The notes beneath the pieces were generated by a model. It was not told the origin of the DNA. It worked only from the letters and a program-made list of their open reading frames with translations, and did no database searches. The translations under genes were made by a program, and so were the position numbers. This document shows, one piece after another, positions 47,120 through 58,279 of a stretch of 64,000 bases of DNA. Position 1 is the stretch's first letter. The number at the start of each line of letters is the position of its first letter. The DNA is from Strobilurus pachycystidiatus (Eukaryota > Basidiomycota > Agaricomycetes > Agaricales > Physalacriaceae): the NCBI GenBank assembly GCA_019915135.1, contig JAHLMK010000003.1, forward strand, positions 1,860,001-1,924,000. Direction: 5' to 3'.

Positions 47120-49829
47120 ATGCAGGACGGACGCGCGCCTCGGTATGCTGCTCAGCGCTCATATCTGAAATGTTGCTGATCTAGTCGCAGAATAAAAAAT
47201 CGAGCCCCAGCGGCTATTCAGGTCAAAATGGGCTGCTTCATCAAAAGTTACACGAACTGACTTGGTTGTTGTACAGATTACCTCTGAGCAGCTGCTACGT
47301 GAAGTGAGTGCTTACCCTCTCCCATCGTCCCAATCTCAGAATGACTTTCCCTCAAGGCTCAAGAGCGGCAAGAGACTGCATTCCGGGCACCGAAGCAACG
47401 CGTTGAAGACTTTGAGGAGTTAAGCGAATACCGAGGACGAAAAAGAAAGGAATTTGAGGAGAGAATACGAAGGACTCGGGGAAGCATGTGAGTGTTACTC
47501 CTCTATCCCTACCTCATACCAACGTCTGAGATAGCAAAGAATGGTTGCAATACGCGAACTGGGAGGCCAGTCAAAACGAGTTTGCTCGCTCACGATCCGT
47601 CTACGAACGAGCCCTCGACGTCGATCCTCGTAGCATCCAGCTATGGCTATCCTACACTGAGATGGAACTCAAATCCCGGAATGTCCAGCACGCACGCAAC
47701 CTTTATGACCGAGCTGTGACTCTCCTTCCTCGCGTGGACCAGCTATGGTACAAGTACGTCTACCTCGAGGAGTTGCTGCAGAACGTCTCTGGTGCTCGTC
47801 AGGTGTTCGAACGATGGATGCAATGGGAGCCGGATGACAAGGCTTGGCAAGCTTACATCAAGCTCGAAGAACGCTACCAAGAGCTTGATCGCGCCAGTGC
47901 CATTTACGAGCGTTGGATTGCCGTACGACCGGAGCCGCGGGTTTGGGTGAAGTGGGGCAAGTTTGAAGAGGACAGGCTCCGCGTCGACAAGGCTCGGGAG
48001 GTGTTCCAAACTGCTCTCGAATTCTATGGCGACGACGAGGAGCAAATCGAAAGGGCTCAGGCCGTGTTTAGTGCTTTTGCTAAGATGGAAACGAGATTAA
48101 AAGAGTATGACCGGGCACGGGTCATCTATAAAGTACGTCGCTGTGAAGTCCGTCTTTTTGGTACTGACTCACGTCGATATAGTTCGCTCTTTCTCGGATA
48201 CCACGGTCCAAGTCAGCCGGCTTGTACGCGTCTTATACCAAATTCGAGAAACAACACGGGACGAGAACCACCTTGGAGAGTACTGTGCTCGGCAAGAGGA
48301 GGATACAATACGAGGAGGAGCTGTCAAACGATGGTCGCAATTACGACGTGTGGTTCGACTACGCTAGGTTGGAAGAGGGTGCTTTCCAAGATATACAGGT
48401 GGAAGGTGGCTCGGCGGAAGAAGAGGAGGCGGCGATAGCGCGTGTTCGAGAAGTGTATGAGCGGGCAGTTGCTCAAGTACCTCCCGGAAACGAGAAGCGA
48501 CATTGGCGAAGATACATCTTTTTGTGGCTAGACTATGCTCTATTCGAAGAGATAGAAACCAAGGTACGATCCTCCTCATACTACATCGTCCTTGCTGACT
48601 GATTACCAAGGACTACGAACGCACCCGCCAAATCTACAAAGAAGCGATCAACATTGTGCCGCACAAGGTATTCACCTTTACGAAACTTTGGTTGATGTTC
48701 GCGAAGTTCGAGATACGGCGACTCGACTTGTCCGCAGCTCGGAAGATTCTTGGTGTCGCTATTGGCATGTGTCCGAAAGAAGCTTTGTTCAAGGGATATA
48801 TTGAACTGGACATCGAGGTGCGTTGCACAGCGTGTGTATACCGTTCCGTTTGATAACACCCTTCCAGCTTCGCGAGTTCGACCATGCCCGTGCGCTATAC
48901 CAGAAATATCTCGAGGTAAGTTTCCTGATCAAGAAAGTAACCTTGGCTCAGCATCTCCTAGTTCGACCCAGCAAATTCTCCCGCTTGGATCAAGTTCGCC
49001 GAACTGGAATCACAGTTACAGGACTTTGCCCGTACTCGCGCCATCTTCGAGCTCGCCGTGGGCCAGAGCCCATTGTCCATGCCGGAGCTTCTCTGGAAGG
49101 CATATATAGACTTCGAGGTTGAGGAGGGTGAACGCGATGCCGCACGCGCGCTCTACAATCGGCTCATTGAGCTTAGCGGGCATGTCAAAGTGTGGATCTC
49201 GTATGCCTTGTTCGAAGCGGAGCCCATACCTCTTCCTCGAGCTATGCGCGAAGAGGAGGAGGAGGAAGATGAGGAGGCAGAGCAACGCATGGTTGCTGGA
49301 GACTCTGATCTGGCTCGGAAAGTCTTCCAGCGTGGTTATGATGACCTCAAGAACAAAGGTCTCAAACATGAGGTGAGCTCCAAATTGTTGAGGTACTCGT
49401 CGCAGTAGCTGACGCTCCAACCAGCGCGTGGTGCTCTTGGAAGTTTGGAAAACGTTCGAGGAGACCAATGGCACGGATGACGACGTCAAGAAAGTGGCGG
49501 CCATGATGCCCATCGTCGGCAAGAAACGTTATGTTGATCAGGAAACTGGGCAGACGGTGGAAGGTACGCAAATTAGATCAACCTTCACTCTCTTCTCCGC
49601 TAACACAGAGTCTGGCGTAGATCACGATCTCATCTTCGCTGACGATGAACGTGAAAACAACCCCAAGACCTTCCAGTTCTTGAAGATGGCTCATGCGTGG
49701 GCGGAAGCCAAGAAATCTGGGAAGGAAGGCGGCTCTTCGGTGTTATCTGGGTTCACCGCTGCTAAGAACGCCTCGCACGACGATGATGCGAAAAGTGATG
49801 TGGCGAGCTCGCATGGTGGCGATGATTAA
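47120..49829 (+). CDS. CLF1: Pre-mRNA splicing factor Clf1/Syf3 (crooked neck)
   Basis: HAT-repeat scaffold of the NineTeen complex that helps activate the spliceosome. It starts MQDGRAPR at 47120. Small 5' exons of 23, 31 and 27 nt encode [20 protein letters not shown], then [20 protein letters not shown] and [20 protein letters not shown], the standard Clf1 start. About 15 HAT repeats follow: [136 protein letters not shown] and [20 protein letters not shown]. An acidic loop ([14 protein letters not shown]) lies late in the protein, and the C-terminus is EWEV-less but has [20 protein letters not shown]. All exons can be joined in frame. Confidence 0.95.
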
Positions 49830-50126
49830 TTGTATCTTCCAATATGTATGCTGTATCATTGATTGCAACCCGACATCAGACGTGAAGTCTACTTGTAAGA
49901 ATTGTCTTTGCGTCGTCCTTGCCTACTGGTGCTCCCGCAACAATGGACCAGTGTGTATGTGTGTGACTTCTTCGATGAATCATATGTCTACGCGCGACGT
50001 TCCAGGGTGCGTCATTGCCTCGGGCAGAACACTTGAGGCTGAGCGCTGAAGTCCGAGCTGAGCTTTTTGAATACGAGATATACATAGTGACATTCATACA
50101 GACAAGTAAGATACAGGTTTCAAAAT

Positions 50127-52249
50127 CTACAACATCCTTCTCCTCTTCGCAGGAGGGGACTTGCTAGTGTCGTCGCCACCTTCCTCATCCTCTTCATCGC
50201 TACGGTCAATGTCTCGTTTGGTCCCAGAGTCAACCTCCTCTGAATTAGAGCCTGATCTGTCCTCCACTAGAGTAGACTCCATCAATGATTCCTCGTTAAT
50301 ACCGTGACTATCCTTGAAAAAGGGTTGTAACTCTTCGTCCGTCATGAGACGAAAATCATGCATGGAATGCAGAGTCTGGAACATCTCCTCCAAAACGCGA
50401 ACCGCTTCGCCTGGAGGAGAGGGCCTTCCCTCATCCTCCATCGCCTTCAAAAAGTGGCTGAGATCGTAGATGGAATACTGACGAGGACCGGGCATGTCGT
50501 TCTTTCGAGCCATCTGAGGCAATATCTCTTCTTCGTCGCCAAATCCACTCTTGGCGGTATCACCCTCCATGTCTCTTGTGGGAGCCTCAGGATCAATCTT
50601 CACAAAACCATAGAACAATGTCGGCTTGAGTATACGCAACTGGTTAGGAGCTCTGTCCAGATTGGTGATGAAGGTCCATCCTTGCCCGGTCAAACCCGGA
50701 GCCGAGCGACGTGGGAGGAAGGGAACTGGACGCTCAGACCAAGATCGGTGAGGAGATCGAGCGCCTGTGGCGAGTGCAACGAGAGGGAAAAGATTTGTAT
50801 ATCGGGGGTCGATGGGGAAGACATCTGGGTCCGGTTCGACGATCATCAAGCGAAGGATATCCGTGAGGACTTGAACAATGTGTGAAGGACACAGCAAGGG
50901 GATGGAGGCAATATTGTGTCGCGACCGTCCCTGCGGCGGAGCCATGTAGCAAAAGGCGCTGACATAGGTGTCACCCTTTCTTGGGAATTGGAAGATGTAC
51001 GGATGGACAAGATCCTCGATCGAGAGAAAGAGATCAGGCTCATTTGCTATAAGCACGGCAAGATCATTGGAGGAAATTGCCGTGTTCAAGAGGGAAAGGC
51101 GGCGTATGCCAGGATGGGAGGAAAGGACTGAACGAACACCTTCGACGGTGACTGCAGCATTTCCAGCCAGGTTGAGCTCGCGAATGTCCTTGACCTGTGA
51201 AAGGACGGAGATGATTTGTGTCATGCTCAGACACCACCCCCCGAGATCCATGCTGTTAGCCTGAGTGGATGCTTTGAATAGTCTCGCCAAGGCATTGGTG
51301 AACGTATCAGGGAATGAGGGTTTCGCCTTCAAAAGAGCCTTGACGGTATCCGCCCTGTGCGGCATTTCTATCAACCTCTCCAGTAGGGTCGGATCCCCAC
51401 TTTCCAGAGACAGGTCAATAAGAGTGGCGACGGAAAGATCAGCAAGGGTGGGTATGCTAACCGGATTTTCCATGGAAGGCTGGGCACATCCAGCATCTGA
51501 GTCTGCAGTCACGTCGTCGGATCCGGACTCTTCGTCTTCAAACTGATAATCTTCTGGCCAAGCTTCTGCGAGCATCTCATAATCCACAAGGCCCACACCG
51601 TTGAACGTCGCAATGACAGCAGTCACGACCTCTTCATCAGCCTGTGACTGTGTTCCTTCCGGGGCATATGCTCGCACATACTCTTCTGCGGACAAGGGGC
51701 GGAGGAGAGCGACCTCCGACAAATCGTGGGCCGCCTCCAACCCGTCGATTGAGACAAAGCAGTACCTGGGATTAAAAGGATCGGTGACATCGATCACGGT
51801 TATCCCATCGTTATTGTCTGTCAGAGAAAGGATTCAATCAGATTTCATAAGTCAAGAAAAAGCAGCCACTAGTATTCACCCTCTTCACGAGATCCGCTGT
51901 CTGCGTCCAAAAAGCAATACAAGAAATCATGAGCATGGAAGTAGTTCGTCGCAAAGTCGATGTCGAATGCCTGGCACAATAAGAATGCGATGTAGCTGCA
52001 AGGGACTACCGGCAGTGTCGGCTCTTCACGATGACGCCCGTACTTGCCCTGGATAGAGGCAACCTCGTACGAGATGCGTTCAGCATTTTCTTTTTGCCTG
52101 GCAAGGTCGATGAAGCGACGTGTCGCTTGGAGTGCCCAACGACCATAGCACCATTGGTGATGCCAGCCGGCAATACATCGATAATAAGCCGTTTTTTGAC
52201 CAGCTGGGACCACCTTGGCAATAACAAAAGCCTGGTATCTCTGCCCCAT
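50127..52249 (-). CDS. Conserved fungal protein of unknown function (leucine-rich stretch)
   Basis: Function not known. It starts MGQRYQAFVIAKVVPAGQK at 52249, then YRCIAGWHHQWCYGRWALQA, and ends with LLCQAFDIDFATNYFHAHDF plus LYCFLDADSGSRE, a block I recognise as recurrent in basidiomycete proteins. An intron of about 60 nt (51815 to about 51875) leads to NDGITVIDVTDPFNPRYCFV. The middle (about residues 250-340) has leucine-rich-repeat-like spacing: MTQIISVLSQVKDIRELNLA, GVRSVLSSHPGIRRLSLLNT. The C-terminus is acidic and ends in DDTSKSPPAKRRRML, a likely nuclear localisation signal. About 685 residues. Divergent from the reverse-transcriptase-like gene, 591 bp apart. Confidence 0.75.
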
Positions 52250-52840
52250 TGCAGCAGATGACGGTGATTGATGTTATCGAGGTCGTTTTTGGGTTCAGAC
52301 TCGGAGCCACGAGCTTCAGCCGCCTACGGCTCCCAGATTAGAGTTATGACTCCGCTACATGCCAGCCGAAGAGAGAAGCTTCCAGCCACAATGACGAAGA
52401 ATCAGCTAAGGAAACAAAGTAAGTGTTGGCATGAACATTGGGTTGCTGCCGCCTGTTTGGCTCGGCAGGAAGCGCGCCGCGCCGGCTAACTCAACTTGAG
52501 GTCTTGAACGGCCACCATTGCATAATCCTGGAGCGACCCACCATTTCATATCATCGTTTGAACATTCAATATTTCAACGTGTACTCTCCGAACCTGGCGC
52601 CCTACTAGCTGACGCATGTCATCAGCCTTAACATCAACTTGACATGAATCTATGACTTGTAATAATTCTTGGACTTTCGACGACATTCTTTCTGACTAGA
52701 TGTTGACGATTCTGACTCCAGTTGACTCAACCGCTACTGACACCTTCTATGGTCTTCTTCCAGGGTGGTAACTCGTCCCCACAAATATCCACTTAAAAGC
52801 AGGTAAAATTTACCTCCAACCCAGTCAAGTTCGAACTGCC
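52250..52840. promoter_or_regulatory. Divergent intergenic region upstream of the RT-like gene
   Basis: About 590 bp between divergent start codons. No coding exon recognised. AT-rich, with CATTTCATATCATCG-like tracts and no clear TATA box. Confidence 0.4.
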
Positions 52841-55837
52841 ATGTCTAGTGTGTTTCGAGCTCGAGTCTTCCTGACACAGTACTAACTTTCTGGCTAGCCT
52901 CAGCGTTCAGTCAAACCCTTCACTATATCACGACCATCAAGCTTCAGGAGCTCGAACGACAACGCGAAGCATGTACTCACTATGTCAATGAGACAATTGA
53001 GATGGCATCCACCGCGGGGAATCCCAGATCTCGCATTCGCACCCTCATTGAGCGTATCGTCGCGTGGAAAGGTCTCGGCAGTCTAGTGTCAGATAACGTG
53101 AATCTGACTGTCTATAAACAGTACGCCTTCTTGTTCCGCTCCTGATCTCCAGCTCGAAACTCACGGCGGCCGACAGATGGCTACACCAAGCTGACACCGA
53201 CCCTTCCATCCCGCCGTCGAAAGTTTCGAACTGGGGCGACCAGTTAGAAAAAGAGCTCACGCAAGCTGTGACACGTTATGATTATGCCAAGTTGTTCGGT
53301 GATTTACTCAGCGAGTGGTTGAAGAGTGGCGACTCCCTAGCCATCGTTCAAGAGGAAGATGCTTCCACTGTGGACGATTCCTCTGATCCTGTGTCGCCCA
53401 AGATTGGAATGAGACAGGGTTCGTTACTCTCCTTGTGGCGCGCCTCTGCTTGAGCTTGACAAATTCCATCAGAGCGCTCGCTTCAGCAAGACAGAATACA
53501 GGAGCTAATCTTTGAGGAAAAGCCCACGAATGCGCAGGCCATCAAAGACCATTTGGAGGATCTCTTCTCAGAACCGGAAGCGCAGGTCGCCTTGGACAAC
53601 CTAAGGCAGCGTCTCGACACATTCGGTGCCGATCTCCTCCGGAAACAGCTGTACAACCACGAGACTGAGGATCTTATTCGGTCGTTGCTGGCTAGGGACT
53701 TGCTGTCCCCGGAGAAGACGGCCGCAATCAAGAATTTCTTGGGCAATGATGTGATCATTGAAGAGGTGACGAGCGTCCTGAACATGCAGATGGCGAGGTT
53801 GACTGAGTGGCAATGGCCAGAGGAGGGTGTGACGGTGGAGATGAGAAGACATCTCAGCGGAAAGTACAGGTAAGCTTTTCTTTCGATATTGAGAATTGCA
53901 TTGACGTCCTACTTAGAGCCTATATGGACAACGAGATCATGCAGGCGCTTCTCTTCCAGCACATTGGCATGCAGTGGAGTGTTACCTTCAAAGATGCTTT
54001 CGGGGATATCGCCCAGTCCGGAGCGTGGAAGGTCGAAACGCCCATCCTCTCGCGGGAGCAGCTCAAACGACGAAAAGAGTTCCTTGGTGAGAGAGGTGTT
54101 ACGGATAATCATCTTCCCTCTACCATCGAGGCGAGACGTCGTGACCTTCAGTTGAATCAGTTCTTCATGACTCAGCTGCCTCAAACGATAGAGGCGGAGG
54201 ATGCATATGACGATGAGCCCAGAGCTGGGCGTAAGCCGAATCAAGGTGCGAATGCTCAGCAGGTCTTGTTGAGGCTGGTCTCCACCGAGGCACATCTGAA
54301 GCAGACCCTCTATGAGAGCTGTACTATCATGCGTGCAGATCTGGAATGGTACGTCCAATTTGCCGGCTCACTTGCGTGGCATATGCTCAATTCTGCTCGA
54401 CACACGATAGGTTTGGGCCGTCGCTGCCACACGACTCCATACTTGCTGTGCTGGAGTTCTACGGCATGCCTCCAATTTGGCTCGCCTTCATGAAGGAGTG
54501 GCTGAACGCCAAGCTGAGATTTGACGACTCAGACGGTGTTCGTACGCGTGTTCGCGGCGTGCCCATCGCACATGCCTTGTCTGTGCTCTGCGGTGAAGCG
54601 ATTCTTTTTGGCATGGACTTTGCGGTCAACCAACGCGCCGGAGGTCTATATGTCTATAGGATCTACGACGACTTTTGGTTTTTGAGCCATGACTCTACAC
54701 TGTGCGCCGATGCTTGGAAGGAGATGACGCGATACGCGGAGCTGGTCGGGATCACATTCAACATGAAGAAAACAGGTGGTGTCTGTGTGGGTGCGGATCT
54801 CGAACCAACACTTCCCAATGGTGCTGTAGCATGGGGATTCCTGACCTTCGACGCATCCCAGGGCAGATTCGTTGTTGACCAGGACGCTGTAAACATCCAC
54901 ATTGCTGAATTGAAACGGCAGCTGGAGTCTGCTCGTTCGGTCTTTGGCTTTGTCAATGCGTTCAACAAGGTGTGTTCGATGCCGAAACTACTTCCGATGC
55001 TTATAATGATCGTACTCCTAGTATATCGAATTCTTCCGCCGAAATTTTGCCCAGCCAGCGACATGCTTCGGTATGGTACATGTCGACGAAGTCATCGCCA
55101 CCTTCGCCCGTATTCTGAAGGAGGTCTTCGCCGAGACAGGCGGCTCTGTGGTACTCAAGATCCAGCAACTCATTGAGACGCGGTTTGGTATCAATGACAT
55201 CCCCGCTGGATGGTGTTTCATTCCCATATCTCAAGGTGGTTTGGAGGTCAACAACCCCATCGTCTCTCTCATGACAGTACGCGACTCGCTGCGCAACAAG
55301 TCGCCGGAGGCTGAATTCAGGGTCCGTATGGAGCTTGACACGGCCGCCTACGCCTCCGCCAAAAACGTTTGGCTGAACGGCGGTTGGGAAGGGAAGAGCG
55401 AGACGTTCATGTCCTTCGAGGAGTATATTCTTGGTCGGGAGACGCGCCTCACCGCATGGGGTGCGGAGTGGACTTCCATGCAGGAGGTGTCTTCTTCATC
55501 GAATGTTCCCCGTGCCAAGCGTACCCAGTACGGCTTGACGGACGTAGAGCATTGGAACGTGGCGCTGTACGAAGATGAGATTGTTGAGCGATTTGGGGGA
55601 CTAAAGATTGTGGAGCCTACGCTGATACCGGTGGGGATGCTGTCTGCATTCAGGTCTGCTAAGATAGCCTGGGACTCGTGAGTTTGTGTCTGCCTCTGCG
55701 CAATCGAATTTTATATGTTCTGCCTCAGTGTCAGAAGAAAGTTCAAAGATACAAGTAAGAAGAGGAAAACCGGAATGACGCCAGTCGCATCGGGAGCTGA
55801 CTGGGGTGCCGAAGATTCTGCTGCAGGGTGGAACTAG
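52841..55837 (+). CDS. Cellular reverse-transcriptase-like protein (rvt-type, intron-rich)
   Basis: Nucleotide polymerase of the RT fold, not part of any visible transposon. The first exon is 7 nt (52841-52847), then an intron to 52897. The N-terminal half is helical (TLHYITTIKLQELERQREAC, MEDLFSEPEAQVALDNLRQR). Motif A is read across an intron (about 54350-54411) as RADLEWFGPSLPHDSILAVL. Motif B is RGVPIAHALSVLCGEAILFG. Motif C is VYRIYDDFWFLSHD, with both catalytic Asp, followed by KKTGGVCVG. The thumb (NAFNKYIEFFRRNFAQPATC) needs a 52-nt intron near 54970-55021 removed. A last intron (about 55679-55743) leads to a basic tail (RRKFKDTSKKRKTG) and TAG at 55835-55837; without it the frame stops at 55681. 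About 870 residues. It fits the domesticated fungal rvt family; telomerase is less likely because its T motif is absent. Confidence 0.82.
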
Positions 55838-55976
55838 ATGGCATTTAAGATCTGTATAACAAGTCTTATTCTGAATATACAAACAAATTCAAAGAAATTA
55901 AGCACTTTCAAAACAGATACAATTGTCCCGCAAACAACAGATGAGAGTGCGACGCCACTTACAACTGTCTGAACAT

Positions 55977-57714
55977 TCATTCTTCGTCGTCATCATCATC
56001 CCCAGCAGGTTTGGCTCCCGGCTTCCTGTGATCAGGTATCTCTGCATCCTTGGGCTCGTCCTTGTCGATAGCCTCTCCGAGGAACGTAGGAAACCTCGGA
56101 ACGCCATCCCTCGTCAATTCTTGGAACCGGTAGGTGATGATGGAACCGATCTTTGGGGGCTTTTTGCGGAGCTTATCGTTGAGACCTGATCCACAACTGA
56201 ATGTCTGGATTGTAATGAGGAATCGGCGATAGATACAAACGAGAGAAGCCAAACCTTGCCCGAAGCCATCTTACACTTGAGAGCGCCTGTAACTCCAGCA
56301 TTGCGTCCCTTGCCTGGGGCATATCCAGTAACGACGGCCTCCCCATCGTAGAAGGTCTTGATCTTGAGGAGGGTCGATGACCTGCGTCCTTCGTATTGCG
56401 ACCCCGGTTTGCGCAACATCAAGCCCTCTCCACCAAGAGCCTCCACTTTTTTGAGCTCTTCCAAAACATGCTCTCGGCTTTTCGCAGGTGTGTGCTTCAC
56501 GACTTCCACCTTGTCAGACTCGTACTTTCCGCCGTCGCCAAAAAGTCTTTCGAGGTGCTTGACACGTTTTTCGAATGGCGAACTGCCCATTGAGGGGATG
56601 TCGAATACCTGAAAAGTGATACCGGCCCAGTGAGGAGAGTTGATGGTCTTGACGATGGAAATGGTGTCTGTGAACTTGCCGCGTCCGGCGAAGAGTTCGC
56701 CATCGAGCGTGACGTCCTTGGGTAGCTCTGAGGAAGATGATCAGTATAGGTTGATGAAGCAAGAGGGAAGACGGACTGTCAAGGAACCATTTGGGAGGCG
56801 TGAATGGGTTCCCCAGTCGGCTATACATGTGCTTCCCATCGTAGAACGTCCTACATGTTCGTTAGGGGAGATGCAGGCACCGCAGAAAATATAACATACC
56901 GAACACCGTCCAACTATAAGTTTTGGTGAAATGTCAGCTTTGGTCGAGTCTACATACCTACGGGAGACTAACCTTTTCCGAAATCAACCATCCAGTCGGA
57001 TCTGGGCCCTTTTCGATATCCCATTTGTTGGCAAGAAGGAGCTCAGGTGCGGCCTTGGACGCGGGAGGCTTGTCGTCGTCGTCGGCATCGTCGCTCTTCC
57101 TGCGCGAGGACGGTTTGCTTGTCTTCTTCGACGTCTTCTCGTCTTCATCATCGTCATCATCTTCCTCTGCATCCCTCTTCTTCTTTCCTTTGCTGGAAGA
57201 TGCCGGTTTACGAGTCCTCTTAGCCGGTTTGTCGTCGTCCTCATCATCGTCGGCTTTACGCTTCCGCTTGCTAGCTGGCTTGGAAGTGGCCGAGGCTGCA
57301 TGCGGATTCTTCAGCTTGATACGCGCCGCTTCATATTTGTCCCCGAGGAGCTCCTTGAGATGTTTGCAGCTGCGAGCATTGACGGGTGAACCTCCTTGGT
57401 TGCGCCATGCCTGGTACGGTTAGCGGACATGATATAGAGCATCTTGTGGCGACCTACAGGGCAAGTGCTGTATTACTATCAATATATGGACAGGGATAGA
57501 GAAAATGAGCTCACCAATAGTAGTGGTCCCATGTGCGCTTAATCTTGTAGACGGAAGAGCTGGTGAAGGTAAACGTTCAGGACCGAAGCGTACACTGCCT
57601 TATTTGGACTCGAACCAACCTCGTCATGGACTTCATGTCCCGCTCATCGCCGTCCTTCATGGCGACTTTGGGCTTAATGCCATTGATCTCAGCGAGCTCG
57701 TCAGATGAAGACAT
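55977..57714 (-). CDS. ATP-dependent DNA ligase with N-terminal SWIM zinc finger
   Basis: Seals DNA nicks by adenylate transfer. It starts MSSSDELAEINGIKPKVAMK at 57714. After an intron comes SSSVYKIKRTWDHYY, completed across a 10-nt micro-exon (57458-57467) into CTCPAWRNQGG, and then ARSCKHLKELLG: a SWIM finger (CxC, 15 residues, CxH). A Lys/Asp/Glu-rich nuclear linker with repeated Ser-Lys-Lys-Thr-type phrases follows. The catalytic core has WLISEKLDGVRTFYDG (adenylated Lys of motif I), YSRLGNPFTPPKWFLD, LDGELFAGRGKF (motif III), GGEGLMLRKPGSQYEGRRSS (motif IV) and LLKIKTFYDGEAVVTGYAPG (motif V). A compact OB domain closes it (IGSIITYRFQELTRDGVPRF), with an Asp/Glu tail. It resembles small viral/bacterial-type ligases more than LIG1. 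Introns flanking the micro-exon are both 47 nt. Confidence 0.9.
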
Positions 57715-58279
57715 GGGTGGGTATTGATGGATGCAGAGTGTGAAGGAGACACGGTTATATAGTCCTGACAACATCGCCCTGACCCCTGCATACAAACGCT
57801 CGGCGCGCCACGGCATGTGGAGTACCACGCGGTCATGCGTCGGGATGACTCGAGCGCGTAGCCGGAATTGGAAGTCTGGAAGCGCCCTTTCCAAAAGAGG
57901 CAGAGCCGATTCCCGATGGATAGAATGTTTAGGTGTCAATGATCGGGCGTCCGTCGGACACTCGCGGAGACGGCCAGCATACAAGTGATGCAATTTGACG
58001 GTACTTACTCAACAACCCCAAGCGCCGAGAGAAAATGCCGGTGGACAACCGTCGCATTGTTGACGTGTTAGAAACATATTTTGAGCGCGTCCTGTCGTAA
58101 CGATCGCGACGCGCAACTTGCGTTGGGAAGCAGTGTTGAACATCCCGATCCTCCCGCCACGTGAACAAACACAGAGCTCTAGGACGGTCTGCAATCATCA
58201 TCGCAAGTACATCATATATAGATAGGTTTACTATAGAGCAAAATAAATTACGCATTGGCTAGATCAACATTATGGTCCT
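57715..58279. other. Intergenic, promoter of the ligase gene
   Basis: About 565 bp between the ligase start and the GT32 gene stop. No gene recognised; palindromic CGCGACGCGCAACTTGCG-like sequence near 58107. Confidence 0.4.

Noticed and set aside
52841..55837. Telomerase reverse transcriptase
   Set aside because: Motif C is telomerase-like, but the telomerase-specific T motif and the RNA-binding N-terminal domains are absent, and the N-terminal half matches the rvt-type helical region instead.
52841..55837. Intact retrotransposon
   Set aside because: No terminal repeats, gag, protease, RNase H, integrase or endonuclease is seen, and many spliceosomal introns interrupt the frame.
57577..57632. 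Possible tRNA T-arm (GGTTCGAGTCC on the minus strand)
   Set aside because: It lies inside a 5' intron of the ligase gene, and no acceptor stem, D-arm or anticodon arm can be formed around it.
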